Shown: positions 32,161 to 40,024 of the stretch, piece after piece
How the letters are laid out: each line of letters opens with the position of its first letter
Position numbering within the stretch: position 1 is the stretch's first letter
DNA from: Nocardia huaxiensis
Lineage (GTDB): Bacteria > Actinomycetota > Actinomycetes > Mycobacteriales > Mycobacteriaceae
NCBI RefSeq assembly: GCF_013744875.1
Contig: NZ_CP059399.1
Location: forward strand, 992,001-1,056,000
Direction of reading: 5' to 3'
Length of the DNA stretch: 64,000 nt
The notes under the pieces: generated by a model
The model's database searches: none
The model's input: the letters and a program-made list of their open reading frames with translations, nothing else
Told to the model about the DNA's origin: nothing
Program-made: the position numbers and the translations under genes

Positions 32161-32805
32161 ATGATCGAGGCGACGGCGGTGGTGGGGGTGGCGGTCGCGG
32201 CGCTGGGGTTGGTGCTCACGCCGGGGCCGAACATGATGTATCTGGTGTCGCGCACGGTCTCACAGGGACGCCGCGCCGGGATGGTGTCACTGCTCGGGGT
32301 GGTGGCGGGGTTCCTGGTCTATCTGGTGGCCGCCGCCGCGGGCATTACGGCGGTGTTCGCCATGGTGCCCGCGCTGTATCTGACGCTGAAGCTGGCGGGC
32401 GCCGCCTATCTGCTGTGGCTGGCGTGGAAAACGCTTCGGCCGGGCGGTATTTCGCCGTTCGCGCCGCAGGAGCTGCCCGTCGACAACACGCGCCGGCTGT
32501 TCACGATGGGCTTCGTGACCAACCTGCTCAACCCCAAGATCGCAGTCATGTACATGGCGCTGATCCCGCAGTTCGTGGTGCCCGCGCACGGCCGGGTCTG
32601 GCTGCAGAGCCTGAGCCTGGGTGCGGTTCAGATCGTCATCGCTGTGAGCGTGAACGCGCTCATCGTGTTCAGCGCGGGCGCGGTGGCCGCCTTCCTGTCC
32701 GGCCGTCCGCTGTGGCTGCGGGCGCAGCGGGCCGTCACCGGCGGCATGCTGGGCGCTATGGCCGCGATGGTCGCCACCGACCGCGCCCGGCCCGTTCCGG
32801 CGTGA
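32161..32805 (+). CDS. LysE/RhtB family amino acid exporter
   Basis: This 214-residue membrane protein has about six TM segments. LGLVLTPGPNMMYLVSRTVSQGRRAG (TPGPN loop), GVVAGFLVYLVAAAAG, LKLAGAAYLLWLAWKTL and MGFVTNLLNPKIAVMYMALIPQFV (NPK motif) are RhtB hallmarks. It exports an amino acid or a homoserine-like compound by proton exchange. It starts 73 bp after the aminotransferase in the same direction; a substrate linked to amino acid turnover is possible but not shown. Confidence 0.9.
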   Translation: MIEATAVVGVAVAALGLVLTPGPNMMYLVSRTVSQGRRAGMVSLLGVVAGFLVYLVAAAAGITAVFAMVPALYLTLKLAGAAYLLWLAWKTLRPGGISPFAPQELPVDNTRRLFTMGFVTNLLNPKIAVMYMALIPQFVVPAHGRVWLQSLSLGAVQIVIAVSVNALIVFSAGAVAAFLSGRPLWLRAQRAVTGGMLGAMAAMVATDRARPVPA

Positions 32806-32806
32806 T

Positions 32807-34231
32807 CTAGGTGTGCAGCGAGCCCGGGTAGAGGTATTCGTCGGCCGGGGGTTCCTCGGTGTCCAGCCAGGCGGTGAAGAAGCCGGTCAGGTCCTGGGTT
32901 GTCTTGGTCTGCATGAACTTCCGGAATTCCGGCATGGAGGCATTGCCGTAGGCGTGGGCGTTCACGAATTCGTGGATGCCGGAGAAGAACGCCTCGTCGC
33001 CGATGGTGCGGCGCAGAGCGTGCAGGAACAGCGGGCCGCGGTAGTAGACGGAGGTGAATTCCTTGCCGACGCCGGGATCTTGCAGGCGGTTCCGCCAGAA
33101 CTTGGGGTTGCCGAGGAATTCGTTCAGCGTCTCGTGGTACTCGGCGTCCACGTCCAGGCCCTCTTTGCGTTCCGGCCACAGGTAGTCGGCGGTGTAGCTG
33201 GCGAAGCACTCGTTCAGGCAGATATCGGACCACTGCTTGATGGACATGGAGTCGCCCCACCACTGGTGGGCGATCTCGTGCACCACCGTCTGCAGGTCCG
33301 TCCACGGCGCGTAGATGGGCCGCGACTGGGTTTCGAGGGAGAACTCCAGTTCGGTGTCGACGTAGATGCCGCCCGCCACGTCGAACCGGTACGGCCCGTA
33401 CAGCTCCTCGGTGAAGTCCAGGATTTCCGGCAGCCGGGCTTCCATCTCCTTGGCGTCCACGGCATTCGGCGCGAAGGCGCTCAGCAGCGGAGTTCCATTG
33501 GCGCGCCGCTGTTCCAGGAATTCGAACCTGTCGATGGCAATGGTGGTGAGATACCCGATGACCGGCTGCCGCATCTCCCAATCGGTGACCCGGTGGGCTC
33601 CCTGCACCACATCGCGCACCTTCAGCCCGTTCGACATCACCTCCCACTCCTGCGGAACGGTGGCGTGCAGCGTGAAAGTTGCCTTGTCCAAAGGGGTGTC
33701 GTTGAGCGGATACCAGCTGGTGGCCGAATGCGGTTCGCCCGCAACGAAAGCGCCGCCGGTGGGGGACAGCACCCAGCCTTCGCCGTCGGTGCCGGTCACC
33801 TCGCCCGCGTACTCCACCTGCACCGCGAACGGCAGACCGGGCAGCAGCGGGATGAGCGGGGTGATCACCAGTTCGTGCTCGTCGGTGCGGTCGAACCAGG
33901 CGGGCATATTGTTCACCGACACCTTGGACACCTGCGGGCCGCTGTAATCCAGATTGAAGGTGCGCAGCAGCTGGGTCGCGGTCGCGTCGACCCGGGTGGA
34001 TCCGGTGAGCTGCCGGGTCGGCGGGTCGTAGCCGATGGTGACGTCGTAGTGCCTGGCGTCGTAGCCGCCATTGCCGTCGAGCGGATAGTAGGGGTCTTCG
34101 AGTCCGGGCGCGCCGACCGTCGGATCTGCCGGATCGGCCTGGGCCGGTGCCACGCCCACTCCCGCGAGCACGGCCGCGCTCGCCGCCGCGTACCGCCACC
34201 AGCCGCGCCGCCCTGTCCGTGCCCCGTACAA
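32807..34231 (-). CDS. secreted M1 family zinc metallopeptidase
   Basis: This 474-residue aminopeptidase N-like enzyme has a signal peptide (about 1-32; WWRYAAASAAVLAGVGVAPAQA), an N-terminal beta-saddle domain (about 50-240) and a catalytic domain. The zinc site HEIAHQWWGDSM followed 18 residues later by Glu in LNECFA fits HExxH-x18-E. The usual GxMEN exopeptidase motif is not evident; VAGGIYVDTELEF occupies that place, so aminopeptidase specificity may be altered. It is shorter than full M1 enzymes because the C-terminal helical domain is missing. The TTG at 34231 has GGAAAGGGG upstream. It is convergent with the LysE gene, stop to stop. Confidence 0.88.
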   Translation of the reverse strand: MYGARTGRRGWWRYAAASAAVLAGVGVAPAQADPADPTVGAPGLEDPYYPLDGNGGYDARHYDVTIGYDPPTRQLTGSTRVDATATQLLRTFNLDYSGPQVSKVSVNNMPAWFDRTDEHELVITPLIPLLPGLPFAVQVEYAGEVTGTDGEGWVLSPTGGAFVAGEPHSATSWYPLNDTPLDKATFTLHATVPQEWEVMSNGLKVRDVVQGAHRVTDWEMRQPVIGYLTTIAIDRFEFLEQRRANGTPLLSAFAPNAVDAKEMEARLPEILDFTEELYGPYRFDVAGGIYVDTELEFSLETQSRPIYAPWTDLQTVVHEIAHQWWGDSMSIKQWSDICLNECFASYTADYLWPERKEGLDVDAEYHETLNEFLGNPKFWRNRLQDPGVGKEFTSVYYRGPLFLHALRRTIGDEAFFSGIHEFVNAHAYGNASMPEFRKFMQTKTTQDLTGFFTAWLDTEEPPADEYLYPGSLHT

Positions 34232-34287
34232 GAAATCCGCCCCTTTCCGACAAACCGCCGATCAGCCGATGCTAGTCGCCCCCCGGC

Positions 34288-34926
34288 TCAGTGCGCGTTG
34301 CCCGACACGGCCACGCTCGCACCCAGGCCGATGATCATGACCCCGCCCGCACCCCCGACCGCATCCATCCGCTTCGGAGACTTGGCGAACCAGTCTCGCG
34401 CCGACCCCGCCACCAGCGCCCACGCGCTGTCGGACACCAGGGCGATGGCGAGGAAGAGGAAACCCAGGATCAGCATCTGCACCGGCAGCGGCCCGCTCGC
34501 CGGATCGACGAACTGCGGCAGCACCGCCGAGAAGAAGATGATGGCCTTGGGATTGGTGACGCCGACGATCACCGACTGCCGGAACACCCGGCGACGGTGC
34601 GCGGTCTGCGCCTGGGTGCCCAGCGCCGCACGCAGCGACCGCCGCTCCCGGATGGCCTGGATGCCGATGTAGATCAGATACAGCGCACCGGCCAGCTTCA
34701 CGATGGTGAGCAGGATGGCCGAGGCCTGGAGCACCGCGCCGAGCCCCACGGCGACGAGCAGCAGCACGCCGAGCACGCCGAGCGAGTGCCCGAGCACCGA
34801 CACCAGGGCGGCTCGCCGGCCCTCGGTGAGCGCCCGGCCGATCACGAAGAGCACACCCGGACCCGGAACGACAATGAGAACGAAGGCTGCGACGAGGAAC
34901 GCCAGCAGGTTTGCGGCGGGGATCAT
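34288..34926 (-). CDS. LysE family transporter
   Basis: This 212-residue six-TM exporter has AAFVLIVVPGPGVLFVIGRALTEGRRAALVSVLGHSLG (the PGPG loop), LVKLAGALYLIYIGIQAIR-like TM3 and SVIVGVTNPKAIIFFSAVLPQFVDP (the NPK motif). It is only distantly similar to the other LysE gene at 32161, so the two are probably not a recent tandem duplication. The signal-like N-terminus is the first TM. It is leftward and co-directional with the M1 peptidase, 56 bp upstream of it. Confidence 0.9.
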   Translation of the reverse strand: MIPAANLLAFLVAAFVLIVVPGPGVLFVIGRALTEGRRAALVSVLGHSLGVLGVLLLVAVGLGAVLQASAILLTIVKLAGALYLIYIGIQAIRERRSLRAALGTQAQTAHRRRVFRQSVIVGVTNPKAIIFFSAVLPQFVDPASGPLPVQMLILGFLFLAIALVSDSAWALVAGSARDWFAKSPKRMDAVGGAGGVMIIGLGASVAVSGNAH

Positions 34927-34977
34927 CGGATCAGTCTACGGAAGCGGCGCAAGCCATTTCGGGTTCCGGCGATCCGG

Positions 34978-35646
34978 TCAGCGCTGTAGTTCCTCGGGTA
35001 GCTGCTGCGGATCCAGCAGCAGCCGTTTGGCGTCCACGCGCCGCACCTTGGCCGCCAGATCCAGATTGTCGGTGAGCAGCTTCCACTCGACCTCGCGAAT
35101 GGACCGGCGAGCGTCCTCGATGATGTTGAGATCGCGGGTGCCCCAGGCGATCGGCATGGTGCTCACCGACTGCCACAGCTCCCCGACCTTGGCGGGTGCG
35201 CGGTCGATGCGGACCGTCACCGCCGGGACCCGCTCCCCGGTCTGCGGGCGATGGCCGGGCAGGGTGCGCACGGTGCGGGTGATGAGCGCGTAGCGCGGGC
35301 CGTCGGCGCTCGGCTTGGCTAGATTCACCAGGGCCAGCAGCGTGGTGCCCCTACCCGTGGATTCGGAGACCACCGCCGGCACGAGTTCGCCTGCGGCATA
35401 GAGCTTGTCGACACGGCCGCGGTGCGGCGTCCACAGTCCGATGAACAGCGAGGTGGCCGCGCCCAGCGCGAAGGCCACGGCCAGCAGGTACGACCACGGG
35501 TGGTTGAGCCAGATCAGGAAGGCGGTGCCCAGCCACAGCACCACCGCGACCGTCATCGCCGCCACCCGCAACCGTCGCAGATCGGCGACGACTTCGTTGA
35601 CCGCTCGGGCGTGCTCCCGGTCCACCGCGAATTCGAAGCGTCGCAC
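34978..35646 (-). CDS. DUF3239-like membrane protein
   Basis: This 222-residue protein has two adjacent TM segments (about residues 30-48 and 50-72; VAAMTVAVVLWLGTAFLIWL and YLLAVAFALGAATSLFIGLW) followed by a soluble domain with LVPAVVSESTGRGTTLLALVNLAKPS and RYALITRTVRTLPGH. From memory the layout fits DUF3239, an actinobacterial family of unknown function. Start is GTG at 35646 with GGGAGGG upstream. It sits immediately downstream of the XPB helicase gene in the same direction, 39 bp away, and a GTGGAGG/CCTCCAC palindrome (35665-35683) lies in the gap. Confidence 0.75.
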   Translation of the reverse strand: MRRFEFAVDREHARAVNEVVADLRRLRVAAMTVAVVLWLGTAFLIWLNHPWSYLLAVAFALGAATSLFIGLWTPHRGRVDKLYAAGELVPAVVSESTGRGTTLLALVNLAKPSADGPRYALITRTVRTLPGHRPQTGERVPAVTVRIDRAPAKVGELWQSVSTMPIAWGTRDLNIIEDARRSIREVEWKLLTDNLDLAAKVRRVDAKRLLLDPQQLPEELQR

Positions 35647-35685
35647 GTGCGTCCCTCCCGCCTTGTGGAGGCAAATCCTCCACTT

Positions 35686-37344
35686 CTATCCTATCGTCGG
35701 CCCCAGGAGGTCGTCCGCATCGGTGATGCGATACGCATACCCCTGTTCGGCAAGGAAACGCTGCCGATGCGCGGCATATTCGGCGTCCAGCGTGTCACGT
35801 GCGACGACCGAATAGAAGTGAGCCTGGCCGCCATCCTGTTTCGGCCGCAGCAGCCGGCCCAGGCGCTGCGCCTCCTCCTGCCGCGACCCGAAGGTGCCCG
35901 AAACCTGCACGGCAACAGACGCTTCCGGTAGGTCGATACTGAAGTTAGCGACTTTGGAGACGACCAGCACCGGAATTTCCCCGCGCCGGAACGCGTCGAA
36001 CAGCTCCTCGCGCTCCTTGGTGCGGGTGGAGCCCTGGATGACCGGGGCGTTCAAATGCTCGCCCAGCTCCTCCAGTTGATCCAGGTACGCGCCGATCACC
36101 AGGCTCGGCGCGTCCTTGTGCTGGGCCAGAATCGATTCCACCACAGGCAGTTTCGTGCGCGCGGTGGAGCACAGCTTGTAGCGCTCCTCGGGTTCGGCGG
36201 TGGCGTAGGCCATGCGCTCGGCATCGGTGAGCGTCACTCGCACCTCGACGCAGTCGGCCGGGGCGATCCAGCCCTGCGCCTCGATGTCCTTCCACGGCGC
36301 GTCGTAGCGCTTGGGGCCGATGAGGGAGAAGACATCGCCCTCGCGGCCGTCCTCGCGCACCAGCGTGGCCGTCAATCCCAGGCGGCGGCGGGACTGGAGA
36401 TCGGCCGTCATGCGGAAGACCGGCGCGGGCAGCAGGTGCACCTCGTCGTAGATGACCAGACCCCAGTCGCGGCTGTCGAACAGCTCGAGATGCCGGTACT
36501 CGCCCTTGGTCTTGCGCGTGATCACCTGATAGGTGGCGATGGTGACCGGCCGGATCTCCTTGCGCTCACCCGAGTATTCGCCGATCTCGTCCTCGGTGAG
36601 CGAGGTGCGCGCCAGCAGCTCGCGCCGCCACTGCCGCCCCGCCACGGTATTGGTGACCAGGATCAGCGTGGTCGCCTTGGCCTTGGCCATGGCCGCCGCG
36701 CCCACCATGGTCTTGCCCGCGCCGCAGGGCAGCACCACCACGCCCGAGCCGCCGGCCCAGAACGAATCGGCCGCCATCTCCTGGTAGTCGCGCAGATGCC
36801 ACTGCCCGCCGGTGTAATCCAGATCGATGGGATGCGCCTCGCCGTCCACATATCCCGCGAGGTCCTCGGCCGGCCAGCCGATCTTCAACAGCATCTGCTT
36901 GATCCGCCCGCGCTCGGACGGATGCACGATGACCGTGTCGTCGTCGATGCGCGCGCCCAGCATCGGCGCGATCTTCTTGTGCCGCAACACTTCTTCCAGC
37001 ACCGCGCGATCCAGGCTGACCAGGGTCAGCCCCTGCGCCGGATGCTTCACCAGCTGCAGCCGCCCGTACCGCGCCATGGTGTCCACGATGTCCACCAGCA
37101 GCGGCTGCGGCACCGCGTACCGCGAGTACTTGACCAGCGCGTCCACGACCTGTTCGGCATCGTGCCCCGCCGCCCGCGCGTTCCACAGCGCGAGCGGCGT
37201 GATCCGATACGTGTGCACATGCTCCGGCGCCCGCTCCAGCTCCGCGAACGGCGCGATGGCCTGCCGCGCCGCGTCCGCCGACTCGTGGTCGACCTCCAGC
37301 AGCAGCGTCTTGTCACTCTGAACGATCAGCGGACCGTCGGTCAT
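35686..37344 (-). CDS. XPB/ERCC3-type DNA helicase
   Basis: This 552-residue superfamily 2 helicase has an N-terminal damage-recognition-like domain (about 1-170). The helicase core shows LPCGAGKTMVG (Walker A, about 200), IYDEVHLLP (DEVH, about 300), LGLTATLVREDGREGDVF (motif III and the RED motif), APSLVIGAYLDQLEELGEHL (motif IV) and QEEAQRLGRLLRPKQDG (motif VI). From memory this matches mycobacterial XPB (Rv0861c), a 3'-to-5' helicase with possible nucleotide excision repair roles. The ATG at 37344 has GGAGGTGTG directly upstream. Its partner helicase-associated protein is encoded at 40025-42394, with the GH5 gene and two small genes inserted between. Confidence 0.95.
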   Translation of the reverse strand: MTDGPLIVQSDKTLLLEVDHESADAARQAIAPFAELERAPEHVHTYRITPLALWNARAAGHDAEQVVDALVKYSRYAVPQPLLVDIVDTMARYGRLQLVKHPAQGLTLVSLDRAVLEEVLRHKKIAPMLGARIDDDTVIVHPSERGRIKQMLLKIGWPAEDLAGYVDGEAHPIDLDYTGGQWHLRDYQEMAADSFWAGGSGVVVLPCGAGKTMVGAAAMAKAKATTLILVTNTVAGRQWRRELLARTSLTEDEIGEYSGERKEIRPVTIATYQVITRKTKGEYRHLELFDSRDWGLVIYDEVHLLPAPVFRMTADLQSRRRLGLTATLVREDGREGDVFSLIGPKRYDAPWKDIEAQGWIAPADCVEVRVTLTDAERMAYATAEPEERYKLCSTARTKLPVVESILAQHKDAPSLVIGAYLDQLEELGEHLNAPVIQGSTRTKEREELFDAFRRGEIPVLVVSKVANFSIDLPEASVAVQVSGTFGSRQEEAQRLGRLLRPKQDGGQAHFYSVVARDTLDAEYAAHRQRFLAEQGYAYRITDADDLLGPTIG

Positions 37345-37572
37345 CACACCTCCAGGCTTGTCCGGGCCCGGCTGCGGGCCGTCGTCCATTCTTCCTGATG
37401 GGACCGACAGGTGGTGGTGGGCTCCGCCACGGCGCGGGCCGCCCACACCGGTGGTATCGAAGGCTGTCCCGCCGGACGGGCGCCGAATTCGGCGAAAACG
37501 GTCAAGACCCGAGTTTCCGTGGCTACGATCACTCGGCAACTGGACGGTTGACCATAACTGCAGAGGTGGCCG

Positions 37573-39138
37573 ATGCGCGGGAAACGATGGCTGGCCGGGC
37601 TTGCGGCGTCGGGGTGTGTCCTGGTGGCGGCCCCGGGGGCGATGGCCGAGGCCGCACCCGGGGATCCGGTGGCCGGCGACATTCGGGTCGCGGGCTCCCG
37701 GTTCGTGGACGAGTTCGGGCGGGTCGTGCTGCTGCACGGGGTCAACAATGTCGACAAGGAAGCGCCCTACATCGAGCCCGGAGACGGGTTCACGCTCACC
37801 GAGGACGATGCGGCGCTGCTGGCTCGGCACGGCTTCAATACGGTCCGGCTCGGGGTGAGCTTCGACGGGCTCATGCCCACGCGGGGTGTGGTCGACACCG
37901 CGTACCTGGATCGGGTCGCCGCCGTGGTGGACATCCTGGCGCGCCACGGGATTCACACGCTGCTCGACAATCATCAGGATGGGTTGTCGAAACCGTGGCA
38001 GGGCAATGGATTTCCGGCCTGGGCGCTGACCTCGCGGCCCGGTGCGCTCGAACCCAATCCGGGATTCCCGCTCTATTACCTGATGCCCAGCATGAATCTC
38101 GCCTGGGACGAGGTGTGGGACAACCACAATGGCGTGCTCGACCATCTCGGGCAGGCGCTCGGCGCGCTGGCGGCCAAGATGGACGGGCGCGCCGGAGTGC
38201 TCGGCATCGAGCTCATGAACGAGCCGTGGCCGGGCACGGCGTTCCTGTCCTGTTTCCCCGACGGCTGTCCGGGCTTCGACGCGAAATATCAAGCGGCCAT
38301 GCAGAAATTGACCGATGCGGTGCGGGCGCGCAATGCCGGCATCACGGTGTTCTGGGAGCCGAATGTGACCTGGAACGAGACCATGCCCTCGAATCTGGGC
38401 AAGAACCCGCCGATCACCGCGCCCGGCATCGCCTTCGCACCGCACGACTACTGCATTCCGAGTCAGCTGGCCATCTATCTGGGCCTGCCCGCGTTCCTGC
38501 GCGGCCTGTGCTCGCCGCAGCAGGGCAAGACCTGGGGCAATATCGACTCCTTCACCGCGCGGACCGGGATACCCGCGCTGGTCACCGAATTCGGTGACGG
38601 GGATGCCAGTGTCCTGGGTCAGACGCTGAGCCGGGCTGACGAGCGGTTCATCGGCTGGCAGTACTGGCACTACTCGTCGCGCTTCGGCGCGGGCGGTCCG
38701 CGGCCGGATCCGTTCCTGGGCGACGCCGGCCGCGAACTCGTGCGCACCTACCCGCGGGCCACCGCGGGCACGCCCGGTCGCATGATCTTCGATTCGGGCA
38801 CCGGGGATTTCGCCTACCGCTTCACGCCGTCGGCCGCGGCGCGGCCCACCGAGATCTATGTGTCGGATCTGCACTATCCGGACGGGTACGAGGTGCGGGC
38901 CGAGGGCGGGGTCGTGACCTCGCCGCCCGGCGCGTCGCTGGTGACGGTCGAGGCGCGGGGGTCGCAGCCGGTGACCGTCTACCTCCAGCGGCCCGGGTCG
39001 AAGGGCGCGACGCTGCCCGGTGGCTCCATCGGAACCGGTTCTGCGGGAACGGGTTCCGGTGGATCGGGGTCCGCGGGAGCGGGATCGTCGGGGCTGTCTT
39101 CGGACTCCGGTTCGTCCGGTAACGGATCGGCGGGCTGA
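37573..39138 (+). CDS. secreted GH5 glycosidase, endoglycoceramidase-like
   Basis: This 521-residue protein has a signal peptide (about 1-27, cleavage near AMA-EA). The GH5 TIM barrel (about 35-400) contains LHGVNNVDKEAPY, TVRLGVSFDGLMP, HTLLDNHQDGLSKPWQG, the acid/base Glu in LMNEPWPG (about 217) and the nucleophile Glu in TEFGDGD (about 339). This pattern is closest, from memory, to rhodococcal endoglycoceramidases, which release the glycan from glycosphingolipids. A beta-sandwich (about 400-470) and a Gly/Ser-rich disordered tail follow. GAGGTGG precedes the ATG. It is divergent from the XPB gene. A neutral ceramidase gene 17 kb away could act on the ceramide it releases. Confidence 0.88.
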   Translation: MRGKRWLAGLAASGCVLVAAPGAMAEAAPGDPVAGDIRVAGSRFVDEFGRVVLLHGVNNVDKEAPYIEPGDGFTLTEDDAALLARHGFNTVRLGVSFDGLMPTRGVVDTAYLDRVAAVVDILARHGIHTLLDNHQDGLSKPWQGNGFPAWALTSRPGALEPNPGFPLYYLMPSMNLAWDEVWDNHNGVLDHLGQALGALAAKMDGRAGVLGIELMNEPWPGTAFLSCFPDGCPGFDAKYQAAMQKLTDAVRARNAGITVFWEPNVTWNETMPSNLGKNPPITAPGIAFAPHDYCIPSQLAIYLGLPAFLRGLCSPQQGKTWGNIDSFTARTGIPALVTEFGDGDASVLGQTLSRADERFIGWQYWHYSSRFGAGGPRPDPFLGDAGRELVRTYPRATAGTPGRMIFDSGTGDFAYRFTPSAAARPTEIYVSDLHYPDGYEVRAEGGVVTSPPGASLVTVEARGSQPVTVYLQRPGSKGATLPGGSIGTGSAGTGSGGSGSAGAGSSGLSSDSGSSGNGSAG

Positions 39139-39246
39139 TCCGACAAGCAGTTGATTCGCACGTGTAACGATCAGTCGGTACGGTGCGACAAAGTGTGGGC
39201 CGCCACAGTTGGTCGGTTGCCCAGATAGATTCGAGAGGGAATATCC

Positions 39247-39345
39247 GTGAACACCAGCCTGATTCTGCTCAACCTCCTGCTCTCCAACCTGGGCCGGCTG
39301 TCCCTCGCCGGGTTCAACAGCATGTACACCTACAACCACCTCTGA
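39247..39345 (+). CDS. 32-residue hydrophobic peptide of unknown function
   Basis: A short ORF starts at GTG 39247, with GAGAGGGA about six bases upstream, and ends at TGA 39343-39345. The N-terminal half is strongly hydrophobic (TSLILLNLLLSNLG) and the tail is aromatic and polar (NSMYTYNHL). It lies in the 300-bp gap between the GH5 gene and a lipoprotein gene. It could be a small membrane peptide, a toxin-like peptide or a chance ORF; the clean Shine-Dalgarno favours translation. Confidence 0.4.
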   Translation: MNTSLILLNLLLSNLGRLSLAGFNSMYTYNHL

Positions 39346-39443
39346 GCAACGTTTTCGGCGCTGATGCGGTCGGTGCTGGTCGGAAGGTATTCTCACCGCG
39401 TTCACGGCAGCCGTGAATTGTTCGGTGAGAAAGGTTTTCGCTA

Positions 39444-39962
39444 GTGAAGTTCGCAGGAACGAGGCTGATCACTCGCCTCGTGCTCGCCCTCGTGGCGGTG
39501 GCCGCGCTGGCCGTGACCGGGTGTTCCATGATCAAGGACGCCAGCAAGTCCGATACCGCCAAGGCGGCCGTCGGCGACTGCATCAATGTCCTCGAGGGCG
39601 CCTCGGCCAAGACCGAACCGGTCGACTGCTCCTCGGAGAAGGCCGTGTACAAGGTCATGCAGGTCTTCGACAAGTCGACCACCTGCAAGGACGAGTACAC
39701 CTCCTATGAGGAGACGCTGAACGGCGGCACCACGGCGTTCCTGTGCCTCGCGCCCAACTTCAAGGAAGGCGCCTGCTACAACGAGAACCAGAGCACCGGG
39801 TACAAGTACGTCGCCTGCACCGCGCCGGACGCCTCCTTCAAGGTGACCAAGCGCATCGACGGTCAGGCCGACGAATTCCTGTGCGACGCCACCAGCGCCC
39901 TCGGGTTCCGCATGATCCCGGACCCGGCCACCACCTTCTGCCTGGGCAAGCCCACGGCGTGA
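39444..39962 (+). CDS. secreted lipoprotein, LppU-like, Cys-rich
   Basis: This 172-residue protein has a type II signal peptide with lipobox LAVTGC (Cys27 predicted to be lipidated). The mature part has six or more further Cys (GDCINV, PVDCSS, TTCKDE, AFLCLAP, GACYNEN, YVACTAP, EFLCDAT, TFCLGK) spaced for disulfides. From memory it resembles actinobacterial LppU/SCO0607-type lipoproteins of unknown function. The GTG at 39444 follows GAGAAAGG. A perfect hairpin right after the stop separates it from the convergent helicase-associated gene. Confidence 0.83.
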   Translation: MKFAGTRLITRLVLALVAVAALAVTGCSMIKDASKSDTAKAAVGDCINVLEGASAKTEPVDCSSEKAVYKVMQVFDKSTTCKDEYTSYEETLNGGTTAFLCLAPNFKEGACYNENQSTGYKYVACTAPDASFKVTKRIDGQADEFLCDATSALGFRMIPDPATTFCLGKPTA

Positions 39963-39992
39963 TCTCCACTCCCTGGAGGCGGTAGCACCATC

Positions 39993-40021
39993 GGGCGGCG
40001 TGGGAATTTCCCACGCCGCCC
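39993..40021. terminator. bidirectional terminator palindrome
   Basis: GGGCGGCGTGGGAA (39993-40006) and TTCCCACGCCGCCC (40008-40021) form an almost uninterrupted palindrome between convergent genes. Confidence 0.8.
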
Positions 40022-40024
40022 GAG

